Source: Leifsonia sp. Root4 (GTDB lineage: Bacteria > Actinomycetota > Actinomycetes > Actinomycetales > Microbacteriaceae). From it: a DNA stretch of 64,000 nucleotides. Where the stretch lies: the NCBI RefSeq assembly GCF_001425085.1, contig NZ_LMDN01000001.1, positions 466,206 through 530,205 on the forward strand, given 5' to 3'. A program made the position numbers and the translations under genes. The notes beneath the pieces are model-generated. The model was not told the DNA's origin, searched no databases, and saw only the letters and a list, made by a program, of their open reading frames with translations. Numbering within the stretch: position 1 is the stretch's first letter; each line of letters starts with the position of its first letter. This document shows, one piece after another, positions 26,590-36,552 of this stretch.

Positions 26590-28323
26590 TCAGAGGCCGA
26601 TCGAGATGCCGAGCACGCTCACGCCGTCGATGCGCGGCTGCCACGACAGGCCTCGGCGCTGCATGAGCTCTCCCGCCCCGCTCAGCAGCCGCAGCTCGCG
26701 GCTCGTGTTGCCCCCGCTCAGGGTGAGTGCGTCGGGTGCCCCCTCGATCTCGCTGCTCGGGCCGCCGAGCTGCTGCGTCGTGATGATCGTCTCCTCCGCC
26801 GGTCCCTCGGTCAGGGTCGCGACGGTGAGCTCGTTGACCCATGCCGTCGCCAAGGGGGCGGCGGCAGGAACGGCGAGCTCCAACGGGACGCCGAGCCGCT
26901 CTGGCACATTGCGCCCCTCTCCCTCCTGCCTGAGGATCCCGGTCGCGACCAGCCGCGTCGCTCCTCCCGCCTCGTAGAGGGCGATGAGCCTCGTGCCGTC
27001 TCGCGAGAGCGCGAGGGAGGTGATGCTCGTCGCGTCCGGCCAGCTCGTGGCAACAGGCGTGCTCGTGCCGTCGGGGGCGAAGGCGAGGAGCGCCCCCGGG
27101 GCGTTCCGCGGAACCGACCAGACGTAGCCGAAGACGTCGACGACGGGCGCGACCAGCCCCGGCCGATCATCGAGCAGCCGCGGCTCGCTGCCGGTGCGCA
27201 CGACGCTGACTCCGAGCTCGCTGCGGACGGCGGCGGTGTTGCCGGAGCCTTGCGGGATCCCGACGCTGACCGCGCTCGGCTTCAGCGCCACGATCTGCTC
27301 CGAGAGGTCGATCGGGGTGATCGTGTCCCCGCTCGCCGCCAGATGCCCGAACTCGCCGTCGCGCAGGATCAGCGCACGCGGGTCGACGTGCGGGTCTTGG
27401 ATGACGGGGGCGAGGGTGTCGGAGATCTGCTGCTCGATCTGATCGACCGTGATCGTGACGCCGGTGATCGAGGAGACGCCCTGCAGGCTCTCCCGCAGCT
27501 GCAGCTGCATGCGCTGGAGCGAGATCGCCTCCGTCTGCAGCACACTCGGGCTGAGGTCGACGATGGCGCTGCGGGTGACGACGCGCACCGATGCCGTCGT
27601 CAGGGCCGTCCCCTCCGGGAAGGCGGAACGGACGGCGCCGTCCAGCCACTCGCTCGGCCCGCTCAGCAGAGCATTGACGATCACGGTCGGCGTCGAGGTG
27701 CGCCGGGGGAACCAGCGCAGATCGGGAACGAGGTAGCTGAAGGTCGGGTCGAAGAAGTAGAGCGGGTAGCTCCCGAAGACGAGCGAGAAGGTCGGCTGGT
27801 CGACGAGGATCCCCTGCGGGGCCCTGCTGATGCGCCACTCCCCGTCGATCTGGGCGAACTCATAGCCGAGCACCTGGGTCGTCGGAGAATCCCGCTGCAT
27901 GTACTCACCGCTGACGCCGACATCCGCCAGCGCCGACACCGTCAAGGTCATGGCGTCCGCGTTCAGGGTCTGCGGGCTGCGCTGGATTCCGCTGTCGATG
28001 AGCGCGCTGGCATCGGGATCCCACTCGGTGCTGAACTCGGGGGTGAGGAACTCCTTGGCGACCGCGTAGCGATCCTGCGGACTGGCGGCCGCTTCGACGA
28101 AGCCGAGCAGGATCTCCTCCTGCGTCGCGCCCGGTTGCGGGCTGCGGGCGAGGAAGTCGAATTCAGGGCTGGCCTCGCTCTCCACCGCCTGCCCGGCATG
28201 CACGGGCCCGGAGCTCGGGATGCCGGCACAGCCGCTGAGAATCAGGGCGCCGAGGGTCGCCATGGCCAGAATGCGCGCGGCACGGATGCGCGCGGTCAGG
28301 CCGGTGCGTTGGCGTCTAGACAT
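26590..28323 (-). CDS. lpqB: Lipoprotein LpqB, partner of MtrAB
   Basis: 577 residues. A lipoprotein signal peptide has a twin-basic start, a hydrophobic core (about 14-29) and the lipobox LSGC with the acylated cysteine at 32. A GerMN domain (about 195-310) and a beta-propeller-like C-terminal part follow. LpqB modulates the MtrB kinase and links the pathway to cell-wall and division status. The start codon, preceded by GGAGG, overlaps the mtrB stop by 8 bases, so expression follows mtrB. The last of the mtrA-mtrB-lpqB operon. Confidence 0.93.
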   Translation of the reverse strand: MSRRQRTGLTARIRAARILAMATLGALILSGCAGIPSSGPVHAGQAVESEASPEFDFLARSPQPGATQEEILLGFVEAAASPQDRYAVAKEFLTPEFSTEWDPDASALIDSGIQRSPQTLNADAMTLTVSALADVGVSGEYMQRDSPTTQVLGYEFAQIDGEWRISRAPQGILVDQPTFSLVFGSYPLYFFDPTFSYLVPDLRWFPRRTSTPTVIVNALLSGPSEWLDGAVRSAFPEGTALTTASVRVVTRSAIVDLSPSVLQTEAISLQRMQLQLRESLQGVSSITGVTITVDQIEQQISDTLAPVIQDPHVDPRALILRDGEFGHLAASGDTITPIDLSEQIVALKPSAVSVGIPQGSGNTAAVRSELGVSVVRTGSEPRLLDDRPGLVAPVVDVFGYVWSVPRNAPGALLAFAPDGTSTPVATSWPDATSITSLALSRDGTRLIALYEAGGATRLVATGILRQEGEGRNVPERLGVPLELAVPAAAPLATAWVNELTVATLTEGPAEETIITTQQLGGPSSEIEGAPDALTLSGGNTSRELRLLSGAGELMQRRGLSWQPRIDGVSVLGISIGL

Positions 28324-29980
28324 CTGCGGCCTCCTGGGTGTCATCAACCGGCCGGGCCTGAGGCTCGGCCGGGCGGGCGGCGCCGGCATCCTCCGGCGGC
28401 AGCGGCAGCGGGGATTCACCCATCGGCCGCCCGTGCACGCGCGGCAACGTCAGCCGGAACGCCGAGCCGGCCCTGGGCGTCGACCAGACATCGATCGTGC
28501 CACCGTGCAGCAGGGCGTCCTCGAGTGAGATCGGGAGCCCGAGGCCGGTGCCACCGATCGTGCGCTTGCGCGACGGGTCCGCGCGCCAGAAGCGGTCGAA
28601 GACGAGCGCGGCCTCGTGCTCCTTCATTCCGACGCCGTAGTCGCGCACGGTCAGGGCGACCGCGGTGGACGTGCTGTCGACGGAGACGATGATCGGCTTG
28701 CCCTCGCTGTGCTCGATCGCGTTGCCGAGCAGATTGCTCACGATGCGGCGGATGCGGCGCGGGTCGAGCTCGGCGGGCAGGTGCCCGCCGGGGGCGACGA
28801 GGCGCACCTCTGTTCCGTTCTGCTCGGCCAGGCCGCTCATCGTCTCGATCGTCTCCTCCGCGATGTGCACGAGGCTCGTCGCCTCGAGGTCGAGACCGAC
28901 GGAGCCGGCGTCGTAGCGGCTGATCTCGAGCAGATCGGCGAGCAGCAGCTCGAATCGTTCGACCTGGGTGTGCAGCAGCTCGGCCGTGCGCTCCGTCGCG
29001 GGCGGGAAGGTGCCGCGCTGGTCGTAGAGCACGTCGCCGGCCAACCGGATCGTGGTGAGTGGGGTGCGCAACTCGTGCGAGACGTCCGAGACGAAGCGCT
29101 GCTGCACCTCGCTGAGATCGGCGAGCTTGCGGATCTGGGCCTGCAGGCTGTCCGCCATGCCGTTGAAGGAGCGCGCGAGCGTCGCGATGACGTCTTCACC
29201 CTTCTCCGGGATGCGCACCTCGAGCTCGCCGTCCGCGAGGCGTTCACTCGTCTCTGCCGCCACCCGGATCGGGTTGACGACGAGGCGCACGACGACCCAG
29301 GTGACGGCGCCGATGAGCAGCAGCAACGCGATCGCAGCGATCCCGGCCGTCTGCTGCACGAACCCGAGGGTCTGCTCGGCGTCGGCCAGGCTGTATGCGA
29401 TGTAGATCTCGTAGCGCCCCGCCGTCGGCAACACGAGCTGGGATCCGACGACGATGCCGGGAACCGTCCCGCCCTCCGGCGTCTGCAGGCTGACCGACTG
29501 CCAGAACTGCTCGTCCGGATTCTCCCTGACGTTCTCCCGCAGCTCCGGCGTGATCACACCGGAGCGCAGCGATGACGGCACGAAGTCCAACGGTGCGACG
29601 GCGCTCGGCTCCTGGCCGGGCACCCGGAAGCCGGCGACCTGACGGCTGGCCGCACCGGTGCTCATCGCGTTACGCGCGCTGTTCATCACGCCGAGCACGG
29701 CGGCGCGGTCGGTGGCGTCCGAGGCGTCGACGAGCTGCTGGGCCGATGCGACCGCACGCGCCGAATCGCCGAGGACCTGTTCGAGCCTGGCCTGGAACAG
29801 ATTGTTGCTCACGCTCGTGGACAGGTAGATGCCGGTGAGCAGGATCGCAACGCTCGAGAGCCCGAGCGAGATGAGAACGGTGCGGAACTGCAGCGACTGG
29901 CGCCACAGCCGCCCGAGCTGTTGCGGCCAGCTGCGCCACGAACGCCACTCGAAACGGCGAGCGCCGGCGCGGACGGCCAT
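28316..29980 (-). CDS. mtrB: Sensor histidine kinase MtrB
   Basis: 554 residues. Two transmembrane helices (about 32-54 and 209-233) flank an extracytoplasmic domain. HAMP (about 233-285), HisKA with SDVSHELRTPLTTIRLAG (phosphoacceptor His 302) and a HATPase (about 400-515; NLLGNAIEHSEG, GTGLGLPIS) follow, then an acidic Pro-rich tail. MtrB with MtrA controls cell-wall metabolism, division and osmotic response in actinobacteria. It begins 3 bases after mtrA's stop and overlaps lpqB. Confidence 0.96.
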   Translation of the reverse strand: MAVRAGARRFEWRSWRSWPQQLGRLWRQSLQFRTVLISLGLSSVAILLTGIYLSTSVSNNLFQARLEQVLGDSARAVASAQQLVDASDATDRAAVLGVMNSARNAMSTGAASRQVAGFRVPGQEPSAVAPLDFVPSSLRSGVITPELRENVRENPDEQFWQSVSLQTPEGGTVPGIVVGSQLVLPTAGRYEIYIAYSLADAEQTLGFVQQTAGIAAIALLLLIGAVTWVVVRLVVNPIRVAAETSERLADGELEVRIPEKGEDVIATLARSFNGMADSLQAQIRKLADLSEVQQRFVSDVSHELRTPLTTIRLAGDVLYDQRGTFPPATERTAELLHTQVERFELLLADLLEISRYDAGSVGLDLEATSLVHIAEETIETMSGLAEQNGTEVRLVAPGGHLPAELDPRRIRRIVSNLLGNAIEHSEGKPIIVSVDSTSTAVALTVRDYGVGMKEHEAALVFDRFWRADPSRKRTIGGTGLGLPISLEDALLHGGTIDVWSTPRAGSAFRLTLPRVHGRPMGESPLPLPPEDAGAARPAEPQARPVDDTQEAADV

Positions 29981-29983
29981 GGC

Positions 29984-30661
29984 TCAGCTGACGGCGCCGG
30001 CCCGGTAGCCGACTCCGCGCACTGTCATCACGATGCGGGGATTGTCCGGGTCGTGCTCCACCTTCGCCCGCAGCCGCTGCACGTGCACGTTCACGAGGCG
30101 CGTGTCGGCCTTGTAGTGGTAGCCCCAGACCTGCTCGAGCAGCATCTCGCGCGTGAACACCTGCTGCGGCTTGGACGCCAGCGCCAGCAACAGGTCGAAT
30201 TCGAGCGGTGTCAGGTTGATGCGCTGATCGCCCCGCCTGACCTCGTGGCCGGCGGCATCGACGACGAGGTCGCCGACGTGCAGCGACTCGGATGCCGCGG
30301 TGCTCGGTCGCAGCCTGGTGCGGATCCGGGCGACGAGCTCCTTCGGGTTGAACGGCTTGACGATGTAGTCATCCGCCCCCGATTCGAGCCCCTTGACGAC
30401 ATCCGTCGTGTCGGACTTCGCGGTGAGCATGATGACGGGCGTGCCGGACTCTGCCCGGATCTGCGTGCACACCTCGATGCCGTCGCGGCCGGGCAGCATG
30501 AGGTCGAGCAGCACCAGATCCGGCTTGTACTGCCGGAAGGCGTCGAGCGCGAGCGCGCCATCCGCGCAGAAGCTCGGCTCGAAGCCCTCGCTACGCAACA
30601 CAATGCCGATCATCTCCGCGAGTGCGGTGTCGTCATCGACGACCAAAATCCGTGCGCTCAT
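29984..30661 (-). CDS. mtrA: Response regulator MtrA
   Basis: 225 residues. The receiver domain (phosphoacceptor Asp 53 in LVLLDLMLPG; DD at 9-10; Lys in VKPFNPKEL) is joined to an OmpR/PhoB-type winged helix (about 130-222; LTPLEFDLLLALASKPQQVFTREMLLEQVWG, VHVQRLRAKVE, VRGVGYRAG). It is phosphorylated by MtrB and regulates cell-wall and division genes. The start is MSARILVVDD, the family N-terminus; upstream in-frame sequence is not coding. First gene of mtrAB-lpqB and divergent from the QAPYG-repeat gene. Confidence 0.97.
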   Translation of the reverse strand: MSARILVVDDDTALAEMIGIVLRSEGFEPSFCADGALALDAFRQYKPDLVLLDLMLPGRDGIEVCTQIRAESGTPVIMLTAKSDTTDVVKGLESGADDYIVKPFNPKELVARIRTRLRPSTAASESLHVGDLVVDAAGHEVRRGDQRINLTPLEFDLLLALASKPQQVFTREMLLEQVWGYHYKADTRLVNVHVQRLRAKVEHDPDNPRIVMTVRGVGYRAGAVS

Positions 30662-30804
30662 GATTCCGTTCCCGCTGGGGCCGCGCGCATCAGAGCACGC
30701 GGCGGCATACTTTGGGACAACAGTAGTCGAGTCGTGCGCTCTTCGGCGCGATTCGCCGCGTGGCCACGGGCCAAGGCGGGAGCCCGATGTGGCAGCATGG
30801 GTGA

Positions 30805-32082
30805 ATGACCGACGAGCAGAGCTGGCAGTCGCCATCGGGGGCGCGACCGGCCGAGCCAGCGCCGGCGCCGGCACCCGCTCAGCCCCCGCATGGCCAGGCC
30901 CCCCAGGGCCAGGCACCATACGGCCAAGCCCCGTATGGCCAGGCGCCCTATGGGCAGGCCCCGTACGGGCAGGCGCCCTATGGCCAAGCGCCGTACGGAC
31001 AGGCCCCATACGGGCAGGCACCGTCTGGGCAGATTCCGTTCGGCCAGCAGCCGGCATGGACGCCCCCGCCCAAGCCCGGGCTCATCCCCCTGCGCCCGCT
31101 CAGCTTCGGAACCCTGCTCGGCGCACCCTTCCAGGTGCTGCGCAGGAACCCCAAGGCCACATTCGGCAGCGCGCTGATCGTGCAGTCGCTCTCCGTGCTC
31201 ATCTCGCTGCTCGTGCTCGGCCCTGCAACCTTCATCGCGCTCGACCGTATTGAGAGTGCGAGCGCGGCCGAACGCGAGGCGGTGACGGCCGGCAGCATCG
31301 CCGCCATCATCCTGGCCGCGCTCATTCCGGTGGTGTTCACCGTTCTGGCGTCCGCACTGCTGCAGGGCGTGATCGTGCTGGAGGTCGCCAGGTCGACCCT
31401 GGGCGAGAAGCTCCGCCTGTTCACGCTGTGGAAGGCGGCCCTCCGCCGCCTGTGGCCGCTGCTCGGCTGGATGGGCCTGCTGATCCTCGGATACGCGGTC
31501 GGCATCGCCGCCGCGGTCGGCATCGTGGCCGTGCTCGCCGTGCAGGGGCAGGCATGGCTCGGCGCGACGATCGGCGTCGGCATCCTGCTCGGGCTCGGTC
31601 TCATCGTGCTCTTCGTCTGGCTGACCGTGAAAACCTCGCTCGTTCCCTGCCTGATCGTGTTGGAGAAGCAGGGGGTCGCCGCCGCGATCGCTCGGTCGTG
31701 GTCGCTCACCGGCGGCTACTTCTGGAAGACCTTCGGCGTGCAGTTCCTCGTCGCCTTCATCGTGAACGCGGTGAGCCAGATCGTGACGCTGCCGGTGTCG
31801 TTGATCTACGGCTTCGCGGCGACGTTCATCGATCCGAACAACGTGCTCGGCACCGTCGGGCCCGCGATCGCCTCCTATCTGTTGCTCATGCTCGTCACGC
31901 TCATCATCGGCTCCATCGCCATCGTCGCCCAGTCGGCGACGGTCGCACTCATCTACATCGATCTGCGCATGCGCAAGGAGGGTCTCGACCTCGAGCTGAT
32001 GCGCTTCGTCGAGGCCCGCGAGCTGGGCGACTCCGACGCTCAGGACCCCTACCTGCTGCCCCGCGGCACCGCCGCCGCATGA
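30805..32082 (+). CDS. Membrane protein with QAPYG-repeat N-terminus
   Basis: 425 residues. A disordered Pro/Gln/Gly/Tyr-rich N-terminus holds ten copies of a QAPYG-type pentapeptide (residues 31-80). Six or more transmembrane helices (about 110-410) follow, in the plan of the glycerophosphodiester phosphodiesterase membrane-domain-like proteins of actinobacteria ([23 protein letters not shown]). No catalytic domain is present. Such proteins usually sit between mtrA and a DUF4129/DUF4350/MoxR/DUF58 set, as here; the role is unknown. The stop overlaps the next start by 4 bases. Confidence 0.8.
   Translation: MTDEQSWQSPSGARPAEPAPAPAPAQPPHGQAPQGQAPYGQAPYGQAPYGQAPYGQAPYGQAPYGQAPYGQAPSGQIPFGQQPAWTPPPKPGLIPLRPLSFGTLLGAPFQVLRRNPKATFGSALIVQSLSVLISLLVLGPATFIALDRIESASAAEREAVTAGSIAAIILAALIPVVFTVLASALLQGVIVLEVARSTLGEKLRLFTLWKAALRRLWPLLGWMGLLILGYAVGIAAAVGIVAVLAVQGQAWLGATIGVGILLGLGLIVLFVWLTVKTSLVPCLIVLEKQGVAAAIARSWSLTGGYFWKTFGVQFLVAFIVNAVSQIVTLPVSLIYGFAATFIDPNNVLGTVGPAIASYLLLMLVTLIIGSIAIVAQSATVALIYIDLRMRKEGLDLELMRFVEARELGDSDAQDPYLLPRGTAAA
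30895..31044 (+). repeat. Ten 15-bp tandem repeats coding QAPYG-type pentapeptides
   Basis: 150 bases made of ten in-frame 15-base units. The seven central units code QAPYG exactly and differ mostly at third positions (GCC/GCG, TAC/TAT, GGC/GGG). The outer units drift ([15 protein letters not shown]). The synonymous variation shows selection on the peptide rather than a very recent expansion. Confidence 0.85.
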
Positions 32083-32774
32083 CGGGCGGCCTCTGGGCCG
32101 TCGTCGCGGCGATCCCCCTCGACCCGGATGCCGAAGAAGCACGGCGGCTGTTGCGCGAGGAGCTGGCCAAGCCGCCGTACCGGGCCGCCGAACCGAGCTG
32201 GTTCGATCTGGCCTCGAAGGCCTTCTTCGACTGGCTGGCCTCGCTGTTCTCCGGTGCGGACGGCGCGGGGGGCGGCTGGCTGCCCCTCGTCGCGACCGTC
32301 ATCGTCGTCGGCATCCTCGTCGCGGCGCTGCTGATCTGGGGGGTGCCGCGCCTGAACCGCCGGAGGAAGCAGGCACCGCTGCTCTTCGGCGAGCGCGACG
32401 CGCGCACCGCGGAGCAGATGCGTGCCGCCGCGAGCGCCGCAGCGGCATCCGCCGACTGGTCACTCGCGATCGCCGAACAGTTCCGCGCCTTGGCGGCCGG
32501 GCTGGCCGAGCGCACCGTCGTCGCCGTGAACCCGGGGACGACGGCGACCGACTTCGCCCGTGCCGCCGCCAGGGCGTTGCCGGCCGAGAGCGACCCCCTC
32601 CGTCGGGCCGCCGACGCATTCGACGAGGTGCGCTACCTGGAGCACCGGGGCAGCGAGGCCGACTACCGTGCGGTGCGCGCGCTCGATGACCGGGTGCGCC
32701 AGGCCAGGCCGGCGCTGCCCGAGCCCGCGGAGCTGCACACCGTCGCCGGATCCGGCGAGGGGACTCGCTCATGA
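32079..32774 (+). CDS. DUF4129 domain protein
   Basis: 231 residues. An N-terminal segment (1-60, with [28 protein letters not shown], the DUF4129-associated 'ARxLLxxELAxPxY' pattern), one transmembrane helix (about 67-90) and a cytoplasmic helical DUF4129 domain (about 120-215; [22 protein letters not shown] and an LxxRPGxTAxE-like variant, [14 protein letters not shown]) are visible. The function is unknown. It overlaps genes on both sides by 4 bases, so the whole set is translationally coupled. Confidence 0.85.
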   Translation: MTGGLWAVVAAIPLDPDAEEARRLLREELAKPPYRAAEPSWFDLASKAFFDWLASLFSGADGAGGGWLPLVATVIVVGILVAALLIWGVPRLNRRRKQAPLLFGERDARTAEQMRAAASAAAASADWSLAIAEQFRALAAGLAERTVVAVNPGTTATDFARAAARALPAESDPLRRAADAFDEVRYLEHRGSEADYRAVRALDDRVRQARPALPEPAELHTVAGSGEGTRS

Positions 32775-34069
32775 GCGTCCAGACCGCCCAGGGCGCTCGG
32801 GCCCCGCAGCCGGCCCCAGCGATCACGCCGACCCTGCGCTCCGCCGGCAAGCGGGCCGCGTTCTGGGTGATCGCCGGCGTCGGCGCGCTCCTCGTCGCGC
32901 TGATCGCCATGGCGTTGAGCAACGCATCGGCCGTCGGCGGCCCACCCCTCGGCGCCGAGAATCCCGCGCCGCCCGGCGGCATGGCGCTGGCCGAGGTGCT
33001 CCGCGCCCAGGGCGTCGACGTCGTCATCGCCGACAGCCTCGACGCCGCGATCGATCTGAGTGCCGCCGACGCTGTGACGCTCTTCGTCTCCGACCCGGAC
33101 GACATCCTCGGCGACGGGCAGATCGCGCGCCTGGGCGATGCCAGGCACGCGGTGATCGTCGAGCCGAGCTTCGCCTATCTGCAGGAGCTGTCGCCGGAGA
33201 TCGGGTTCGGCGGTGTCGGCGCAGAGGAACCCATCGCAGCCGGAGCCGGCTGCGGACTCGGGGCCGCAGAGCGCGCGGGCAGCGTGGCCGGGGCGGATGG
33301 TGCTGCGCTGAAGACGCTAAGCGTTCCCGCGGATGCCGCGGCCTACACCGCCTGCTTCGGCGACGCCGCCAGCGGCTCGTCTGTGCTCGTGCAGCGCGAC
33401 GGCCGGCTCGGGGCTCAGGGCGCGATCACCCTGGTCAGCGACCGCGCGATCTTCGCCAACGGGTCCATCACCTCCGCGGGCAACGCGGCGCTCGCCCTCG
33501 GCCTGCTCGGCGAACGGCCGACGCTGGTCTGGTACCTGCCGACACTCGCCGACGTCGCGGCCGGAACACCGAGCCTGGCCGAGCTCACGCCCGGCTGGGT
33601 GACACCCGTGATGGTGTTGCTCGTGCTCTGCGGCATCGCGGCGGCCTTCGCGTACGGCCGCCGCTTCGGCCCCCTCGTGGTCGAGAACCTGCCCGTCACC
33701 GTGCGCGCCAGCGAGACGATGGACGGGCGGGCTCGTCTCTACGCGCGCAACTCCGAGCGGCTGCGCGCCGTCGACGCGCTGCGCATCGCCACCGTCGGGC
33801 GCATCGCGACGGCGCTCGGCCTGGCGCGCACCGCAACGCTCGAGGAGGTCGTGGCGTCCGCGGCATCCGCCACCCGCTCCGACCCGCGCCGGGTGCGGGC
33901 GACGCTGCTCGACGAGGAGCCGCAGAGCGACGCCCAACTGCTCGCCCTCTCTGACCGACTCCTCGATCTGGAGAGCGCCGTGCAGGCGGCCACCCGGCCG
34001 GGCGACGGACACACCGACATCCGCCACTCCACCCCCACCGACTCCCGCACCGAGAGAATGGAACCATGA
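32771..34069 (+). CDS. DUF4350 domain protein
   Basis: 432 residues. A transmembrane helix near 32-52 is followed by a DUF4350 domain (about 60-250; GGMALAEVLRAQGVDVVIADS), which resembles a Rossmann-like/GATase-like fold with the lower half outside the membrane, then a second helix (about 280-298) and a helical C-terminal cytoplasmic part rich in Ala/Arg. It is always found with MoxR and DUF58 proteins in actinobacteria; no biochemical role is established. It overlaps moxR by 4 bases. Confidence 0.85.
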   Translation: MSVQTAQGARAPQPAPAITPTLRSAGKRAAFWVIAGVGALLVALIAMALSNASAVGGPPLGAENPAPPGGMALAEVLRAQGVDVVIADSLDAAIDLSAADAVTLFVSDPDDILGDGQIARLGDARHAVIVEPSFAYLQELSPEIGFGGVGAEEPIAAGAGCGLGAAERAGSVAGADGAALKTLSVPADAAAYTACFGDAASGSSVLVQRDGRLGAQGAITLVSDRAIFANGSITSAGNAALALGLLGERPTLVWYLPTLADVAAGTPSLAELTPGWVTPVMVLLVLCGIAAAFAYGRRFGPLVVENLPVTVRASETMDGRARLYARNSERLRAVDALRIATVGRIATALGLARTATLEEVVASAASATRSDPRRVRATLLDEEPQSDAQLLALSDRLLDLESAVQAATRPGDGHTDIRHSTPTDSRTERMEP

Positions 34070-35088
34070 CAGACACCGGTCTTGACAACGTTGCCGCACC
34101 GCTGCGAGGCATGCCAGAGTCCAGCGACGCGGCCTCGGCGACCGAGCTGCGCCAGGCGCTGGCGAGGGTGCGCACGGAGGTGGGCAAGGCCGTCGTCGGT
34201 CAGGATGCCGCCGTCACCGGGCTCATCATCGCGCTCCTGGCCCGCGGCCACGTGCTGTTGGAGGGTGTGCCCGGCGTCGCCAAGACGCTGCTCGTGCGCA
34301 GCCTCAGCGCGGCGCTGAACCTGCAGACCCACCGGGTGCAGTTCACACCGGACCTGATGCCGGGCGACGTGACGGGCTCGATCGTGTACGACGTCAAGGC
34401 AGGCGACTTCGAGTTCCGCGCCGGCCCCGTCTTCACGAACATCCTGCTCGCCGACGAGATCAACCGGACCCCGCCGAAGACGCAGTCGGCGCTGCTCGAG
34501 GCGATGGAGGAGCGTCAGGTCTCCGTCGACGGCGTCTCCCGGGCGCTGCCGGAACCGTTTATCGTCGCCGCGACACAGAACCCCGTCGAGTACGAGGGCA
34601 CCTACTCGCTGCCGGAGGCGCAGCTCGACCGCTTCCTGCTCAAACTCGTGCTCGATCTGCCGGAGCGCGACACCGAGATCGAGGTGCTGCGCCGACACGC
34701 GGCCGGTTTCAATCCGCGCGATCTGGCCGGCGCCGGGGTCACCGCCGTGCTGGACGCCGAGCAGCTGGCCGCGGCGCAGGCATCCGCGGCATCCGTCGGA
34801 GTCAGCGCCGATGTCCTCGCCTACGTCGTCGATCTGGCCCGCGCCACCCGCACGAGCCCATCGGTCAAGCTCGGCGTGAGCCCGCGCGGAACGACCGCGC
34901 TTCTCGCCTCGGCCAAGGCGTGGGCCTGGCTGAGCGGCTACGACTCGATCACCCCCGACCACGTGCAGGCGATGCTGCTGCCCGTCTGGCGGCACCGGGT
35001 GCAGCTGCGCCCGGAGGCTGAGCTCGAGGGCGTCTCGGTCGACGCGATCTTGCGCTCGATCGTGCAGCAGGTTCAGGTTCCGATCTAG
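34066..35088 (+). CDS. moxR: MoxR-family AAA+ ATPase
   Basis: 340 residues. A single AAA_3 module has Walker A GVPGVAKT (residues 67-74), Walker B ILLADEINRTPPKTQSALLEAMEE (about 126-150), sensor ATQNPVEYEGTYSLPEAQLDRF and a C-terminal lid. MoxR proteins act as chaperones that mature or remodel partner complexes, usually together with VWA or DUF58 proteins. The DUF58 gene follows after 2 bases. Confidence 0.93.
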   Translation: MTDTGLDNVAAPLRGMPESSDAASATELRQALARVRTEVGKAVVGQDAAVTGLIIALLARGHVLLEGVPGVAKTLLVRSLSAALNLQTHRVQFTPDLMPGDVTGSIVYDVKAGDFEFRAGPVFTNILLADEINRTPPKTQSALLEAMEERQVSVDGVSRALPEPFIVAATQNPVEYEGTYSLPEAQLDRFLLKLVLDLPERDTEIEVLRRHAAGFNPRDLAGAGVTAVLDAEQLAAAQASAASVGVSADVLAYVVDLARATRTSPSVKLGVSPRGTTALLASAKAWAWLSGYDSITPDHVQAMLLPVWRHRVQLRPEAELEGVSVDAILRSIVQQVQVPI

Positions 35089-35090
35089 CG

Positions 35091-36461
35091 ATGGCGATCA
35101 CGCCGAGATTCGTGCTGCTCCTCGCCATCGGCGCGGTGCCCATCGTGCTGCTCGGCGGGGAATCGCTCGGCGCCGCGGCGACGGTGCTCGGGGTCTGGCT
35201 GCTGTTCGCACTCGCACTGCTGATCGTTGACCTGCTGCTCGCGGCCTCGCCGCGGCAACTGGCCACCGAGCGCGTCATCCCCGCGCGGGTGCGCCTCGGC
35301 GAGAGCGTCGACGCCCGGCTGTTTCTGACGAACACGGGGAAGGGCGCGCTCCGCGGAGTCGTGCGGGACGCCTGGCAGCCCTCGGCCGGGCCGGCGAGCA
35401 ACCGGGCCGCCGTCGCGCTTCCTCCCGGCGAACGCCGCGCACTCAGCACCGTGCTCACCCCGTTCCGCCGTGGCGAACGCCGGGTGGAGCAGATCACCGT
35501 GCGCTCCCTGGGCCCGCTCGGACTCGCCGCACGCCAGGCCACCCTCCGAGCGCCCGGCCGGGTGCGCGTTCTGCCTCCGTTCAACGCCCGCAAGCACCTG
35601 CCCTCGCGTCTGGCCCGGCTGCGCGAGCTCGACGGTCGCACCGCCGTGATGGTGCGCGGCCAGGGCACCGAGTTCGACAGCCTGCGCGAGTACGTGCGCG
35701 GCGACGACGTTCGCTCGATCGACTGGCGCGCGACGGCACGCCGCAGCGGACCGCTGCTGGGCGCAGGGGTGCAGCACGCCACGGCGACGGCGGCGACGAT
35801 GGCGCCGAACCTGATGGTGCGCACCTGGCGGCCAGAACGCGACCGCCGCGTCGTGATCGTGCTCGACAGCGGGCGCACCTCGGCCGCTCGGGTGGCCGAC
35901 GAGCCCCGCCTCGACACCGCATTCGAGGGCGCACTGCTGCTCGCGGCCCTCGCATCCCACGCCGGGGACCGTGTCGACTTCCTCGCATACGACCGCCTCG
36001 TGCGCGGCCGGGTACAGGGTGCGAGCGGTGCGGAGCTGCTCAGTCGCATGGTCGATTCGATGGCGCTGATCGAACCGGAGCTCATCGAGATGGATTGGAA
36101 CGCCGTTCCCTCGCTCGTGCGCGGCGTCACCAGCAGGCACGCATTGGTGGTGCTGCTCACCGCGATCGAAGCGCCAGGCGCGGCATCCGGCCTGCTGTCG
36201 GTGCTGCCGCAGCTGAGCAAACGGCACACGGTCATCGTCGCGTCCGTCACCGATCCGGCCGTTCTCGCCGCAACGGCCGAGCGCGGACGTCGGAGCGAGA
36301 TCTACCGGGCGGCCGCGGCCGAACGCGCGCTGCTCGACGTCGCCAGGGTCTCCGCGGCGATACGGCAGTCGGGTGCGGAGGTCGTCACCGCCGCACCGGC
36401 CGATCTGCCCCCCGCCCTCGCCGACCGTTACATCGCCCTCAAGGCCGCCGGGCGGCTCTGA
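35091..36461 (+). CDS. DUF58 domain protein (MoxR partner)
   Basis: 456 residues. Two hydrophobic segments at the N-terminus (about 7-45), a beta-rich domain (50-160) and the DUF58 motif (about 183-215: GQGTEFDSLREYVRGDDVRSIDWRATARR) lead into a vWA-like fold with VVIVLDSGR, where the metal-site pattern is incomplete. DUF58 proteins are the usual partners of MoxR ATPases; the target in actinobacteria is not known. It closes the coupled five-gene run that starts at 30805. Confidence 0.9.
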   Translation: MAITPRFVLLLAIGAVPIVLLGGESLGAAATVLGVWLLFALALLIVDLLLAASPRQLATERVIPARVRLGESVDARLFLTNTGKGALRGVVRDAWQPSAGPASNRAAVALPPGERRALSTVLTPFRRGERRVEQITVRSLGPLGLAARQATLRAPGRVRVLPPFNARKHLPSRLARLRELDGRTAVMVRGQGTEFDSLREYVRGDDVRSIDWRATARRSGPLLGAGVQHATATAATMAPNLMVRTWRPERDRRVVIVLDSGRTSAARVADEPRLDTAFEGALLLAALASHAGDRVDFLAYDRLVRGRVQGASGAELLSRMVDSMALIEPELIEMDWNAVPSLVRGVTSRHALVVLLTAIEAPGAASGLLSVLPQLSKRHTVIVASVTDPAVLAATAERGRRSEIYRAAAAERALLDVARVSAAIRQSGAEVVTAAPADLPPALADRYIALKAAGRL

Positions 36462-36552
36462 ACCGTCACACACCGTCAGATGTGCGCGCCGTTCGGCGCG
36501 GCACCGCTACTCTCCTGATCGTTCTGTTCGTTTGATTAGGGAGCCGCACCAC

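Noticed and set aside
25759-28692. Plus-strand open frame of 977 codons over comF and lpqB
   Set aside because: Covers the opposite strand of two well-supported genes and the terminator-free spacer between them; Arg/Pro-rich without domains.
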